Assembly: GCF_030232265.1 (NCBI RefSeq)
Contig: NZ_JASPJK010000001.1
Coordinates: 248,001-312,000 of the forward strand
Reading direction: 5' to 3'
Length of the DNA stretch: 64,000 nt
DNA from: Corynebacterium sp. MSK041
Lineage (GTDB): Bacteria; Actinomycetota; Actinomycetes; Mycobacteriales; Mycobacteriaceae
Shown here one piece after another: positions 8,230 to 16,114 of the stretch. The notes under the pieces were generated by a model, which worked only from the letters and a program-made list of their open reading frames with translations, was not told the origin of the DNA and did no database searches. How positions within the stretch are numbered: position 1 is the first letter of the stretch; each line of letters begins with the position of its first letter. Made by a program: the position numbers and the translations under genes.

Positions 8230-9114
8230 TCACTTCTTGTACGTCGTTGCAGTGGTCATGTCTTGGACCACCTTGAAATCAGGGTTTGGGCCAGCATAAA
8301 CAGTGCGGGTGGTGGCAGCGTTTTCGCCGGCGATGGGGAGAAGTTTGGTCAGATTCACCGTGATCGTGCCTTGTGATGTGGTGGACCATTCTTCAGCAGT
8401 CAGGTTATCCTCACCATCCAGCTCCAGGGTTTTCTTCGCCGGCTCCTCGTTGACTTCCACGTCCAACACCGCTGTGTCTCCGTCGCGGGAGGTCAACGTG
8501 TAGGTGGTGGTGCGGCGCATGTTTGTCTCACCCAGCGTCCGCGTTTCCACCGTCCACTGAGCGCCTACGCCCACCGGTTCCACGGGGAATACTGGGTTGG
8601 TGGAAATGATCTGCAGCAGCGCGCGCTCAATGACGGCGCGCCCCTCATCGGAACTGCCTTCTGGCGGCAATAGCTTGATGTCCTCAATCTGTCCCTGCAC
8701 ATCGGTGGTCCAGCGCATGCGGAAACCTTCAGCGGTCAGCGCCTCGGTACCGGTGTCCAGGTTGGAATGCTTCGGCTCACCCACCGTGAACTCAGCAACG
8801 TTGCCGTCAACCACAGAAACAGACAGGGGCAGGGTTACCTGCTCCACATCGCCGCCAGCGGGGGCATCCACGCTCACCTTGTCCGTTGCCACGGCACCTT
8901 GGTGTGCGGCGTAGGACACAGTGATCTCGGATTCTTGTGGGGAGAAGGAATAGACGAGCTGTTCCTTGGGTCCCTCACCTGCTGAGATGAGGGACACTTC
9001 GGGGCTGTCCACGGCAAAAGCCGGGATCTCCTCGATCGGATCCGTGCTGGAACAACCCGCGACAGTCAGGGCACTGGCCACAAGAAGAGTGGCGGTGATT
9101 CTACGCAAACTCAC
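8230..9114 (-). CDS. Putative lipoprotein of unknown function
   Basis: A secreted protein of about 294 residues with signal LRRITATLLVASALTVAGC and lipobox VAGC, so it should be lipid-anchored. The mature part is rich in beta-strand-like Thr/Val segments (for example WTVETRTLGETNMRRTTTYTL) and has no motif I recognise; a DUF6263-like assignment is possible but unproven. The start is doubtful. The AAGGAG sequence directly abuts the GTG at 9114, whereas a TTG two codons later (9108) leaves a four-base spacing and keeps the RR of the signal peptide. It lies just upstream of the ABC-F gene and is probably co-transcribed with it. Confidence 0.7.
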   Translation of the reverse strand: MSLRRITATLLVASALTVAGCSSTDPIEEIPAFAVDSPEVSLISAGEGPKEQLVYSFSPQESEITVSYAAHQGAVATDKVSVDAPAGGDVEQVTLPLSVSVVDGNVAEFTVGEPKHSNLDTGTEALTAEGFRMRWTTDVQGQIEDIKLLPPEGSSDEGRAVIERALLQIISTNPVFPVEPVGVGAQWTVETRTLGETNMRRTTTYTLTSRDGDTAVLDVEVNEEPAKKTLELDGEDNLTAEEWSTTSQGTITVNLTKLLPIAGENAATTRTVYAGPNPDFKVVQDMTTATTYKK

Positions 9115-9149
9115 TCCTTGAACCTACCGCCGACTAGAGTTAGGGGCCA

Positions 9150-9623
9150 ATGACCTCCCTCACTCATAAGCGCACGTATCTGGCCCTCATCATGGTCGCC
9201 GTGGGAATCATCGATCAGATTCTCAAACAGATCATGGTGTCTTCGCTGACACCAGGGGAACCTTTTTACCTGATCGGGGACTGGTTCCGGCTTCTTCTTG
9301 TGTTCAATCCGGGTGCGGCCTTCTCCCTCGGCAGTAATTCCACGTGGCTGTTCACCACTATTCAGCTCGTGTTTGTGGTGGGCGCGCTCATCGCGGCGCC
9401 ACGCTTGAAAACACGATGGGAACTCGTCGGCCTTGCCCTCATCGCTGGTGGTGCGTTGGGGAACCTGATCGACCGTCTCTTCCGGGACCCAAGTTTTTGG
9501 TTTGGGCATGTGGTGGATTACATCTCCATTGGCTCTTTCGCGGTGTTCAACTTTGCGGATATGGCCATTAACGTGGGCGTTGTTGTATTCATCATCGCGC
9601 TGTTTTTCACGGGGGAGAAATGA
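9150..9623 (+). CDS. lspA: Lipoprotein signal peptidase (signal peptidase II)
   Basis: A 157-residue inner-membrane aspartyl protease that removes signal peptides from diacylglyceryl-modified prolipoproteins. Four membrane helices are evident. The catalytic aspartates are Asp108 in GNLIDRLF and Asp137 in VFNFADMAI, and the FNPGAAFSL motif is present near residue 52. It overlaps rluD by four bases (ATGA), the usual lspA-rluD coupling. The substrates include the lipoproteins encoded in this window. Confidence 0.95.
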   Translation: MTSLTHKRTYLALIMVAVGIIDQILKQIMVSSLTPGEPFYLIGDWFRLLLVFNPGAAFSLGSNSTWLFTTIQLVFVVGALIAAPRLKTRWELVGLALIAGGALGNLIDRLFRDPSFWFGHVVDYISIGSFAVFNFADMAINVGVVVFIIALFFTGEK

Positions 9624-10531
9624 GCAAGTACAGGTCGCTCGTCGTGCCGGAAGGCATTGACGGCATGCGCGTTGATGCCGCTGTGGCCAAAGCATTCGGC
9701 GTCTCGCGCACAGTCGCGGCCGAGCTCGATGTGCTTATCGACGGCTCCTTGGCCACCAAATCCACCCGCCTTGCCACCGGCCAAACCTTGGAAGTGACCC
9801 TACCGGAGCCGAAGGCACCCCCGATGCCGAAGGAAGAGTTGGTCGAGGGGCTGACCATTTTGTATGAGGACGCGGATGTCATCGTCGTCGATAAGCCAGT
9901 CGGCGTTGCTGCGCACCCAACCTTGGGGTGGGAAGGGCCGACTGTGGTGGGCGGGCTGTATGCGATAGGGTTTCAACTGCCCGATGCGGGCCCACCTGAA
10001 CGCAAAGGCATTGTGCAGCGCCTGGATGTGGGCACGTCCGGCGTGATGGTGGTGGCCAATTCCATTCCGGGATATTCGGTGCTCAAGCGCGCGTTCAAGG
10101 AACGCACCGTGGATAAGACCTATCACGCGGTGGTGCAGGGCCTTCCAGATCCGATCGTGGGCACGATTGATGCCCCGATTGGCCGCCACCCCTCCTCCGG
10201 GTGGAAGTTCGCCGTGACGTCGGACGGACGCCATTCAGTGACACACTATGAGGTGCTGGAGGCTTTCCGCGAGGCGAGCCTGCTGGAAATTCAGCTGGAG
10301 ACTGGCCGCACGCACCAGATTCGCGTGCACATGTCATCGGTGGGGCACCCGTGCGTGGGGGACCCGATGTATGGTTCCGACCCGAAACTTGGCGCACGCC
10401 TTGGTTTGAACCGTCAGTGGTTGCACGCCACCAAACTGGGATTCATGCATCCCGGTAAAGGCACATGGATGGAGGTTGAGTCCCCTTATCCAGCGGACCT
10501 TCAACATGCGGTGGATGTGCTCCGCGGGTGA
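9620..10531 (+). CDS. rluD: Ribosomal large-subunit pseudouridine synthase, RluA/RluD family
   Basis: A 303-residue RNA-modifying enzyme. The N-terminal ~70 residues look like an S4 RNA-binding domain. The catalytic Asp136 lies in [10 protein letters not shown], where the usual HRLD is QRLD. The family motif [16 protein letters not shown] follows near residue 230. It is coupled to lspA by overlap and to the next small gene by a GTGA overlap. The target uridines are not deducible. Confidence 0.92.
   Translation: MSKYRSLVVPEGIDGMRVDAAVAKAFGVSRTVAAELDVLIDGSLATKSTRLATGQTLEVTLPEPKAPPMPKEELVEGLTILYEDADVIVVDKPVGVAAHPTLGWEGPTVVGGLYAIGFQLPDAGPPERKGIVQRLDVGTSGVMVVANSIPGYSVLKRAFKERTVDKTYHAVVQGLPDPIVGTIDAPIGRHPSSGWKFAVTSDGRHSVTHYEVLEAFREASLLEIQLETGRTHQIRVHMSSVGHPCVGDPMYGSDPKLGARLGLNRQWLHATKLGFMHPGKGTWMEVESPYPADLQHAVDVLRG
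9733..9743 (+). repeat. 11-base word GCTTATCGACG, copy 3
   Basis: Inside rluD, read as Leu-Ile-Asp before a Gly codon; only 142 bases from copy 4. Confidence 0.8.
9886..9896 (-). repeat. 11-base word GCTTATCGACG, copy 4
   Basis: Inside rluD but in reverse orientation, so here it encodes Val-Asp-Lys (GTC GAT AAG). Confidence 0.8.
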
Positions 10532-11004
10532 AACAGGTAATCGCTGCCCTCGGCTGCCTAGCTTGTCTCGCTGGTATCTATCTACTGGGGCTGAACACCG
10601 GAATAGACCCGCACCCCATGGGGGACCAGCTGGGCCCTGATAACGGTGAGTCTGCGAGGGAGTATGAACAGCGTGCCCAGGCATCGCTTGAGGAAGCCGA
10701 TGAGCCCGCTTTTGCTTTGATCACCTTTGCTTCGCCCCTCGATCCGGCTGATGCAGCTGACCTGCTGGAGGATGTGCGCCGCGTTAACCAGATCATCGTT
10801 GCTGATAAGGCGCCGATCTCCGTGGGGGAGATGCCGGACCGGACTCAGGTTTTCGGTTCCGAGCCACTCATCGCCGTCGTGGTGTGGGAAGGCGGGAACA
10901 CTTTGCGTTCGCTTGTGACCGACCCCCGCATCGCCACCATCGACGTACTTCCACCCGATGCTGCGTGGGGCACTTTTGGTGTGCGTACTCCTTCGAACGT
11001 TTAG
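10528..11004 (+). CDS. Small single-pass membrane protein of unknown function
   Basis: A 158-residue protein with one N-terminal hydrophobic segment ([20 protein letters not shown]), either a membrane anchor or a signal peptide, and an acidic soluble part ([19 protein letters not shown]) of about 130 residues. It starts at a GTG that shares bases with the rluD stop codon, so it is the third member of the lspA-rluD unit. I do not recognise the family. The soluble part should face outward. Confidence 0.7.
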   Translation: MKQVIAALGCLACLAGIYLLGLNTGIDPHPMGDQLGPDNGESAREYEQRAQASLEEADEPAFALITFASPLDPADAADLLEDVRRVNQIIVADKAPISVGEMPDRTQVFGSEPLIAVVVWEGGNTLRSLVTDPRIATIDVLPPDAAWGTFGVRTPSNV

Positions 11005-11037
11005 ACGTAAAGATATTTAAAAATGTTGTTTTAGCCC

Positions 11038-11067
11038 TTGCGTATCGAACGCCCGTTCCTGTATGAT
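11038..11067 (+). promoter_or_regulatory. Predicted promoter of the DUF222/HNH gene
   Basis: A -35 like TTGCGT (11038-11043) and a -10 TATGAT (11062-11067) are separated by 18 bases. The ribosome site AAGGAG follows at 11084. The spacer is almost filled by the LexA-type palindrome. Confidence 0.6.
11045..11060 (+). promoter_or_regulatory. Candidate LexA operator (SOS box)
   Basis: The 16-mer TCGAACGCCCGTTCCT matches the mycobacterial/Bacillus SOS consensus TCGAAC-N4-GTTCGA at 10 of 12 defined positions, with the core GAAC-N4-GTTC intact. It lies exactly between the -35 and -10 boxes, where a repressor would block RNA polymerase. Confidence 0.65.
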
Positions 11068-11104
11068 TGTGTCTAGGAAACAATAAGGAGAAGGGGGTGA
11101 GATC

Positions 11105-12667
11105 GTGTCAGCTTCTGACAAGCGAAAGCGATTGGAACAGATCATAGGAGACGGGGAGGACTCCCGGCCGGAGCAGGAAGAGGCATTCTTTGCCACCGAG
11201 TGTCCGGACAGTCAAATTGCGGAATACGCATTGCTGTTGCGGCAGTGTCAGTTCGGCATCTTCGGGCTGTATGCCGAGGATGGTCAGGACTTTGCCGGCT
11301 CGAGTGATGACATTCATGTGGAGATAGCCAAGTTGAGTGCAGTCACGGGGATGGGCAAAAAGGCGGTGGAGAACGCCATGTGTGCCTACATGCGCCTCCA
11401 GGAACTGCCGATGCTGCGGGATCTTCAAAGGAGAACTCAACGGCTGGATCTGTCCCGCTTGATCACCATTGATAATCAGTTGGCGCGATTGGGTAATGAC
11501 ATCACCGATGAGATGCTGGCGGCGTTTGATGAGCTTTTGGCGGGGCTTTTTAGCCCAACGTCGGCAAACCAGCAGTTGCCTACGCCATGGATGATTAAAA
11601 ACAGGATGAAGAAGCTCCTGGCATCGTTCGATCCGAATATTGATTACTGCTCAAAGAAGAAGAAAGAACGCGAGCAGAAGGAGGGGGCCGTGCCACCGGG
11701 GCACTGCAATGTCTCATTCAGTGCTGAGAACGAAGAGGTTGGCAATGCACGTATGAACGTCGTCGGAGATTCCGCAACGATGGCCTCTGTTCGCGCATTC
11801 GTGGAAGAAACTGCGCGCGAACACAAACTCAGCTTGGCTGATGCAACCCTGAAGCTACTGACGGGGGAGATTGCTCCTCCTGCTAAGGCTGTGATTTACG
11901 GCTACGCGCCCAAAGGCACCGATGGATCGATCGATCGCTCTGCCTCGGTTTACATTCCCCGCTTTGGCTGGACCACCGCACCAAGCACCGCGATGTTCCA
12001 CTTCATGGCGGATGCGGACAGCACGGTCGTGGACTTGGACAGTGAGAAACTGGACCGTGCAGTGGCGGGATACGTGGTGCCGGAAGACATCAAGGCGAAG
12101 GTTCGGTGGCGTGACGGCACGTGCGTGTGGCCGGGCTGTCACGTTCCGGCGGAAAACTGCCAGATGGAACACCGAATCCCTTACGGTGAGGGCGGGCAGA
12201 CGGAAATAGATAATTTGTACTGCCTGTGTCAGCACCATCACAACATAAAAACCGATAAACGTGCGTACTACCTGCCAGATCCCGTGACGGGAGAGGTGAT
12301 CTGGCTCCTGCCGGATGGGACCTACATGAAGTCGGAGCCAGAAGGGTTCATCCAAGAGCAAGTCTTGGCAGAAAAACCTCGGTGGAAGACAACATTGCGT
12401 GGTCTTCTTGCGCTGCGGCGGAATTCCGCACGGTTCTTTGCCTTGGCTCACACGATCATGGATAAGTACGAATCGGGTGGGAGTTATGACGAGTGTGTGA
12501 GCGCACTGGAAGAAATCGAAGCGAAGTACGACATGTCCTTCCCCTTCCACCCAACGCCAACACCGCCCGCGCCGGACCCAGACTTTGAGGCACCGCAAGA
12601 CCCCATGGATGATCGGCCCACGGTCCAAGACCTCAGCATGGAGCGACGAATGAGTCTTCCATCTTAA
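11105..12667 (+). CDS. DUF222 / HNH endonuclease domain protein (13E12-repeat type)
   Basis: A 520-residue protein with an N-terminal helical DUF222-like region and an HNH nuclease domain near residues 335-385. The HNH part shows CVWPGC, then QMEHRIPYGEGGQTEIDNL, then CLCQHHHNIK, with paired cysteines that should bind zinc. A basic KKKKEREQKEG stretch occurs near residue 180. Actinobacteria often carry several such genes, related to the mycobacterial REP13E12 family. The GTG start at 11105 is preceded by AAGGAGAAGGGGG. The candidate LexA operator suggests induction by DNA damage. The biological target is unknown. Confidence 0.85.
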   Translation: MSASDKRKRLEQIIGDGEDSRPEQEEAFFATECPDSQIAEYALLLRQCQFGIFGLYAEDGQDFAGSSDDIHVEIAKLSAVTGMGKKAVENAMCAYMRLQELPMLRDLQRRTQRLDLSRLITIDNQLARLGNDITDEMLAAFDELLAGLFSPTSANQQLPTPWMIKNRMKKLLASFDPNIDYCSKKKKEREQKEGAVPPGHCNVSFSAENEEVGNARMNVVGDSATMASVRAFVEETAREHKLSLADATLKLLTGEIAPPAKAVIYGYAPKGTDGSIDRSASVYIPRFGWTTAPSTAMFHFMADADSTVVDLDSEKLDRAVAGYVVPEDIKAKVRWRDGTCVWPGCHVPAENCQMEHRIPYGEGGQTEIDNLYCLCQHHHNIKTDKRAYYLPDPVTGEVIWLLPDGTYMKSEPEGFIQEQVLAEKPRWKTTLRGLLALRRNSARFFALAHTIMDKYESGGSYDECVSALEEIEAKYDMSFPFHPTPTPPAPDPDFEAPQDPMDDRPTVQDLSMERRMSLPS

Positions 12668-12730
12668 GTTTGGTGGCGTGTAAAGTCTCTTCAGTAAGTT
12701 TGTTCACACCCCCTGAAGTGGAGAATCATT

Positions 12731-14044
12731 TTGTCATCTCAACGCACCATGTGGGCACGTCGAGCTGGGTTGTCCCTGGCTATGGCTTCGTCTCTGTTCT
12801 TGGCCACCGCTTGTGGTGCGGGGGACATGGACGCAAAGGAGGGTGTCTCTGCTGGCGATTACTCAGTGGCCACACACGAAGCCGTAGTGAACAGCATCGT
12901 CGTCGATGGCACCGTCGAGCCGGTACGCACAGCGGCGATTTCCAGCACCCTGTCAGTTCCGGTGGGGACCGTACATGTGCAGGTCGGGGACCGCGTGAAG
13001 CAGGGACAACTGCTGGTGACCATGGATACTTCCTCCATTGAACGCCAGCTGAATGCCTCCGGTGAACCAATCGCGATGACGGCTGCTGTCGGTCAGGTCC
13101 AACGTGCGGTTCAGGATGCCGGCCAAGCCATCCATGACAGCATTAGCTCCATCTTCCCGCAGGGAGCTCCACTACCACCGCCGCCGGCACCGGCACCTGC
13201 ACCAGGGCCAAGCCGGGAGGAGATTGAACAAGCTCTCGTGGAAGCACATGAGCAGGGCCGTATAGAAGGCCAGAACGAGGCTCAGGCTGCTATTGAAGAG
13301 CAGTTGGCTGCGCAGCAAGGTATGCCTCCTGGCATGGGGGAAAACATGAGCTCCCTTGAATACCAGATGGAAGAGCGTGAGATCTACGCACCGATGGATG
13401 GTGTTGTGACCAAGATCGAGGCGCAGGAGGGCGCTCCGGCGGGTGGAGCTTTGCTGACTATTGCGGACGCTTCACGCCTGCTGATTAAGTCGAACGTGCG
13501 TGAGACTGACGTGGCACGGGTGAAAGAAGGCAATCGGGTGGAGTTCACCACTCCGGTGACCGGCGATAAGAAGTTCGAGGGGCGCGTACGCAAAATTGCG
13601 CCGATGGCTGAGGGGGAAGATCCGGCGGCGCGTGCGATGCAGCAGGGGCAGGGGAAATCGAAGAACTCTGGAATTTTGTTCCCGGTAGAGATTGAGGTCA
13701 CCGGTGACATGAATGATTTGCGCCTGGGAGGATCAGCACGCGCTGAGATCATCACGGATGAAACTCGGGATGGCCTGAGCATTCCACGCGATGCGGTCTA
13801 TGACGATGGCAAGGTGCTGGTGTTGGTACCTAGCGACGATGCGACGGCGACCGTCGAGGAACGCACGGTGAAAACCGGAGTGAAGAATGACACGGACATC
13901 GCGGTGACGGGCGGTGATTTGAAGGAAGGCGACATCGTTGTTGCCTGGCCCGATGACTACAAGGACAAGGTGGGCGAGACAGTTCAGATCGCCGATGAGA
14001 ACTTCGGCCAGGGCAAGCAAGACAAGCAGGACAAGAAGGACTAA
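12731..14044 (+). CDS. Periplasmic-adaptor-like (MacA/HlyD family) lipoprotein
   Basis: A 437-residue secreted membrane-fusion protein. A lipoprotein-type signal ends in ATACGAG. A biotinyl-lipoyl-like half (VPVGTVHVQVGDRVKQGQLL) is followed by a Pro/Ala linker near residues 145-158, a short Glu/Gln-rich helical stretch, the second lipoyl half (YAPMDGVVTKIEAQEG) and a beta-barrel domain. The C-terminus is a charged QDKQDKKD tail. The TTG start at 12731 is supported by GGAG eight bases upstream; an ATG at 12749 is an alternative. It begins a three-gene unit with the MacB-like ATPase and permease. No TolC-like partner is expected in this group. Confidence 0.85.
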   Translation: MSSQRTMWARRAGLSLAMASSLFLATACGAGDMDAKEGVSAGDYSVATHEAVVNSIVVDGTVEPVRTAAISSTLSVPVGTVHVQVGDRVKQGQLLVTMDTSSIERQLNASGEPIAMTAAVGQVQRAVQDAGQAIHDSISSIFPQGAPLPPPPAPAPAPGPSREEIEQALVEAHEQGRIEGQNEAQAAIEEQLAAQQGMPPGMGENMSSLEYQMEEREIYAPMDGVVTKIEAQEGAPAGGALLTIADASRLLIKSNVRETDVARVKEGNRVEFTTPVTGDKKFEGRVRKIAPMAEGEDPAARAMQQGQGKSKNSGILFPVEIEVTGDMNDLRLGGSARAEIITDETRDGLSIPRDAVYDDGKVLVLVPSDDATATVEERTVKTGVKNDTDIAVTGGDLKEGDIVVAWPDDYKDKVGETVQIADENFGQGKQDKQDKKD

Positions 14045-14047
14045 ACA

Positions 14048-14794
14048 GTGAGCAGTTCTGTTCACGGCGCCCCGCCAGAGTTGGTCGAGATTGATCCTGA
14101 CCAGTTGGTGTACATGCGCGGAATCGTCAAAACCTATAACCAGGGCAAAGACACTGAGCTGACGGTGCTGCACGGGATCGATTTTGATACCAAGCATGGT
14201 GAGTTCGTATCCATCGTTGGCCCTTCGGGCTGTGGTAAGTCGACGTTGATGAACCTGATTGGGATGTTGGATAAGCCCACTCATGGTGGCTACGCATTCA
14301 ATGGTGAGGATGTCTTCATCAAAAACGACAATGAGCTGGCATCGTACCGCTCCCAGAACATCGGGTTCATCTTCCAGAACTTCAACTTGGTTGGACGCAT
14401 TAACGCGTTGCAGAATGTGGCGATGCCGATGATGTACGCGGGCGTCGGCAAGCAAGAACGCGAGGAGCGCGCGGCTGAGCTTTTAGAGATGGTCGGGATG
14501 GGGGACCGGCTAACGCACGCGCCGAATGAGCTTTCTGGTGGCCAGAAACAGCGTGTTGCGATTGCGCGCAGTCTTGCGAATGATCCGGATTTGTTGCTGG
14601 CGGACGAGCCCACAGGTGCGTTGGATTCGAAGACGGGCCGCATGGTGATGGATCTGTTCCACCAGCTCAATGAGGAATATGGCAAGGCAATCGTGTTCAT
14701 TACTCACAACCCGGAGCTTGCGCAGGAGACGCAGCGGATTGTGGAGATGAAGGACGGTCGGATCGTCGATGCGCATGCGGGAGGTGGGCGCTAG
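14048..14794 (+). CDS. MacB-type ABC transporter ATP-binding protein
   Basis: A 248-residue ATPase of the LolD/MacB group. Walker A is GPSGCGKST, the signature is LSGGQKQRVAIARSL and Walker B is LLLADEPTGALD. GTG at 14048 follows the adaptor stop by three bases, and its stop touches the permease ATG. It should power the adjacent permease in export or mechanotransmission. The transported compound is unknown. Confidence 0.93.
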   Translation: MSSSVHGAPPELVEIDPDQLVYMRGIVKTYNQGKDTELTVLHGIDFDTKHGEFVSIVGPSGCGKSTLMNLIGMLDKPTHGGYAFNGEDVFIKNDNELASYRSQNIGFIFQNFNLVGRINALQNVAMPMMYAGVGKQEREERAAELLEMVGMGDRLTHAPNELSGGQKQRVAIARSLANDPDLLLADEPTGALDSKTGRMVMDLFHQLNEEYGKAIVFITHNPELAQETQRIVEMKDGRIVDAHAGGGR

Positions 14795-16090
14795 ATGGAA
14801 TTGCGTGAATCAATCAACCTCGCCGCGGGGAGCCTGCGCACAAACAAAATGCGCTCGGTGCTGACGCTCCTGGGCATCATCATCGGCATCATGGCCGTGA
14901 TCATCATCATGACCTTGGGCCGTGGCCTGCAGAACCAGGTTCTCAGTGGCCTGGAAGATATTGGTGCGTCGCAGCACATTGTGCTGATCACGGAGAAGCC
15001 TGAGGAGTCCGAACAAGAAGAAGATACGTTCTCCTTTGGCTTCAACATGCCGGTTACGGATGAGCAAGACATGGTCTCTTTGGAACAACTCCAGGAGATT
15101 AAGGATCATTTTGGGCCACGTATCGAGGGCGTGGATATCCAGGAAACGCTCTCCGCAGACTCGGTTTACGGTGACAAAACAGCATCAGTTGACGTGATGC
15201 CGGTGTTGGCGGATTCGATGAAGGTCCGCAATGTCGAGATTTCTTACGGGCGCGGTATTACAGAGCAGGACATTGCCACTCAGCGCCCAGTTGCGGTTGT
15301 TTCGCAGGAGCTTGTCGACGCATTCTTTGACGGCGATGCCGCATCCGCCATCGGCGAACGCATTGATGTGAGCACTGATTCCACGAGCGTATTCACCATT
15401 ATTGGTGTCGCCGAGGGCGAACAGCAGAACGCGGATGACTTCGGCCAGGAGACCGCATACGGGCAGATGTATATCCCCGTCAGCGTGACTGACCGGGTGG
15501 GCGAAAAGATTGAGAATGTCTTCAACTTTGTTGTGATGACGCGGGGTGATGAGGACCCAGCAGCGTTCCGTGAGGAACTCCAGGCATATCTTGACAGCTG
15601 GTACGAGCATAACGATGAGGCTCAAGTTGAAGTCATTGATATGCAGGCGTCGCTGGAGGCCTTCACCAGCATCTTCGGGATTATCAGTACGGTACTCGCT
15701 GCCATCGCAGGTATCTCCCTGCTCGTCGGCGGTATCGGTGTGATGAACATTATGTTGATCACGGTGACGGAGCGCACCCGTGAGATCGGTGTGCGTAAGG
15801 CGCTCGGTGCAACGCAGCGAGATATCCGGACACAGTTCATCGTTGAGGCTGTCATGGTTGGCTTGCTGGGCGGTGTCATCGGCGTGGTGCTCGGTGGAGG
15901 CTTGGGCATTTTCGCTAGTGGCTTCATCGGGATGATCGACGGTGAGTCTTATGGCCCGGTGGCTTTCCCGCCGATCGGCGCAGTGTTGTTCGCGCTGTTG
16001 TTCTCGATGGCGATTGGCGTGTTCTTCGGTGCGTACCCGGCGAATAAGGCAGCAAAGATGCAGCCCATTGACGCGCTGAGGTACGAGTAG
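14795..16090 (+). CDS. MacB-type ABC transporter permease (MacB_PCD + FtsX)
   Basis: A 431-residue permease with the MacB topology. One N-terminal membrane helix (TLLGIIIGIMAVIIIMTLG) is followed by a large extracytoplasmic domain (about residues 50-285) and three C-terminal FtsX helices. The conserved TERTREIGVRKALGAT cytoplasmic motif is near residue 325. It is the last member of the adaptor-ATPase-permease unit. Such systems expel peptides, antibiotics or lipids, but the sequence does not tell which. Confidence 0.92.
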   Translation: MELRESINLAAGSLRTNKMRSVLTLLGIIIGIMAVIIIMTLGRGLQNQVLSGLEDIGASQHIVLITEKPEESEQEEDTFSFGFNMPVTDEQDMVSLEQLQEIKDHFGPRIEGVDIQETLSADSVYGDKTASVDVMPVLADSMKVRNVEISYGRGITEQDIATQRPVAVVSQELVDAFFDGDAASAIGERIDVSTDSTSVFTIIGVAEGEQQNADDFGQETAYGQMYIPVSVTDRVGEKIENVFNFVVMTRGDEDPAAFREELQAYLDSWYEHNDEAQVEVIDMQASLEAFTSIFGIISTVLAAIAGISLLVGGIGVMNIMLITVTERTREIGVRKALGATQRDIRTQFIVEAVMVGLLGGVIGVVLGGGLGIFASGFIGMIDGESYGPVAFPPIGAVLFALLFSMAIGVFFGAYPANKAAKMQPIDALRYE

Positions 16091-16100
16091 ACAAGCGGGC

Positions 16101-16106
16101 TAGACT
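16101..16106 (+). promoter_or_regulatory. Candidate -10 box of dnaE
   Basis: TAGACT lies eight bases before the dnaE ATG, so transcription should begin at or next to the start codon (leaderless mRNA). No -35 is obvious. Confidence 0.5.
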
Positions 16107-16114
16107 AGGCAGCT

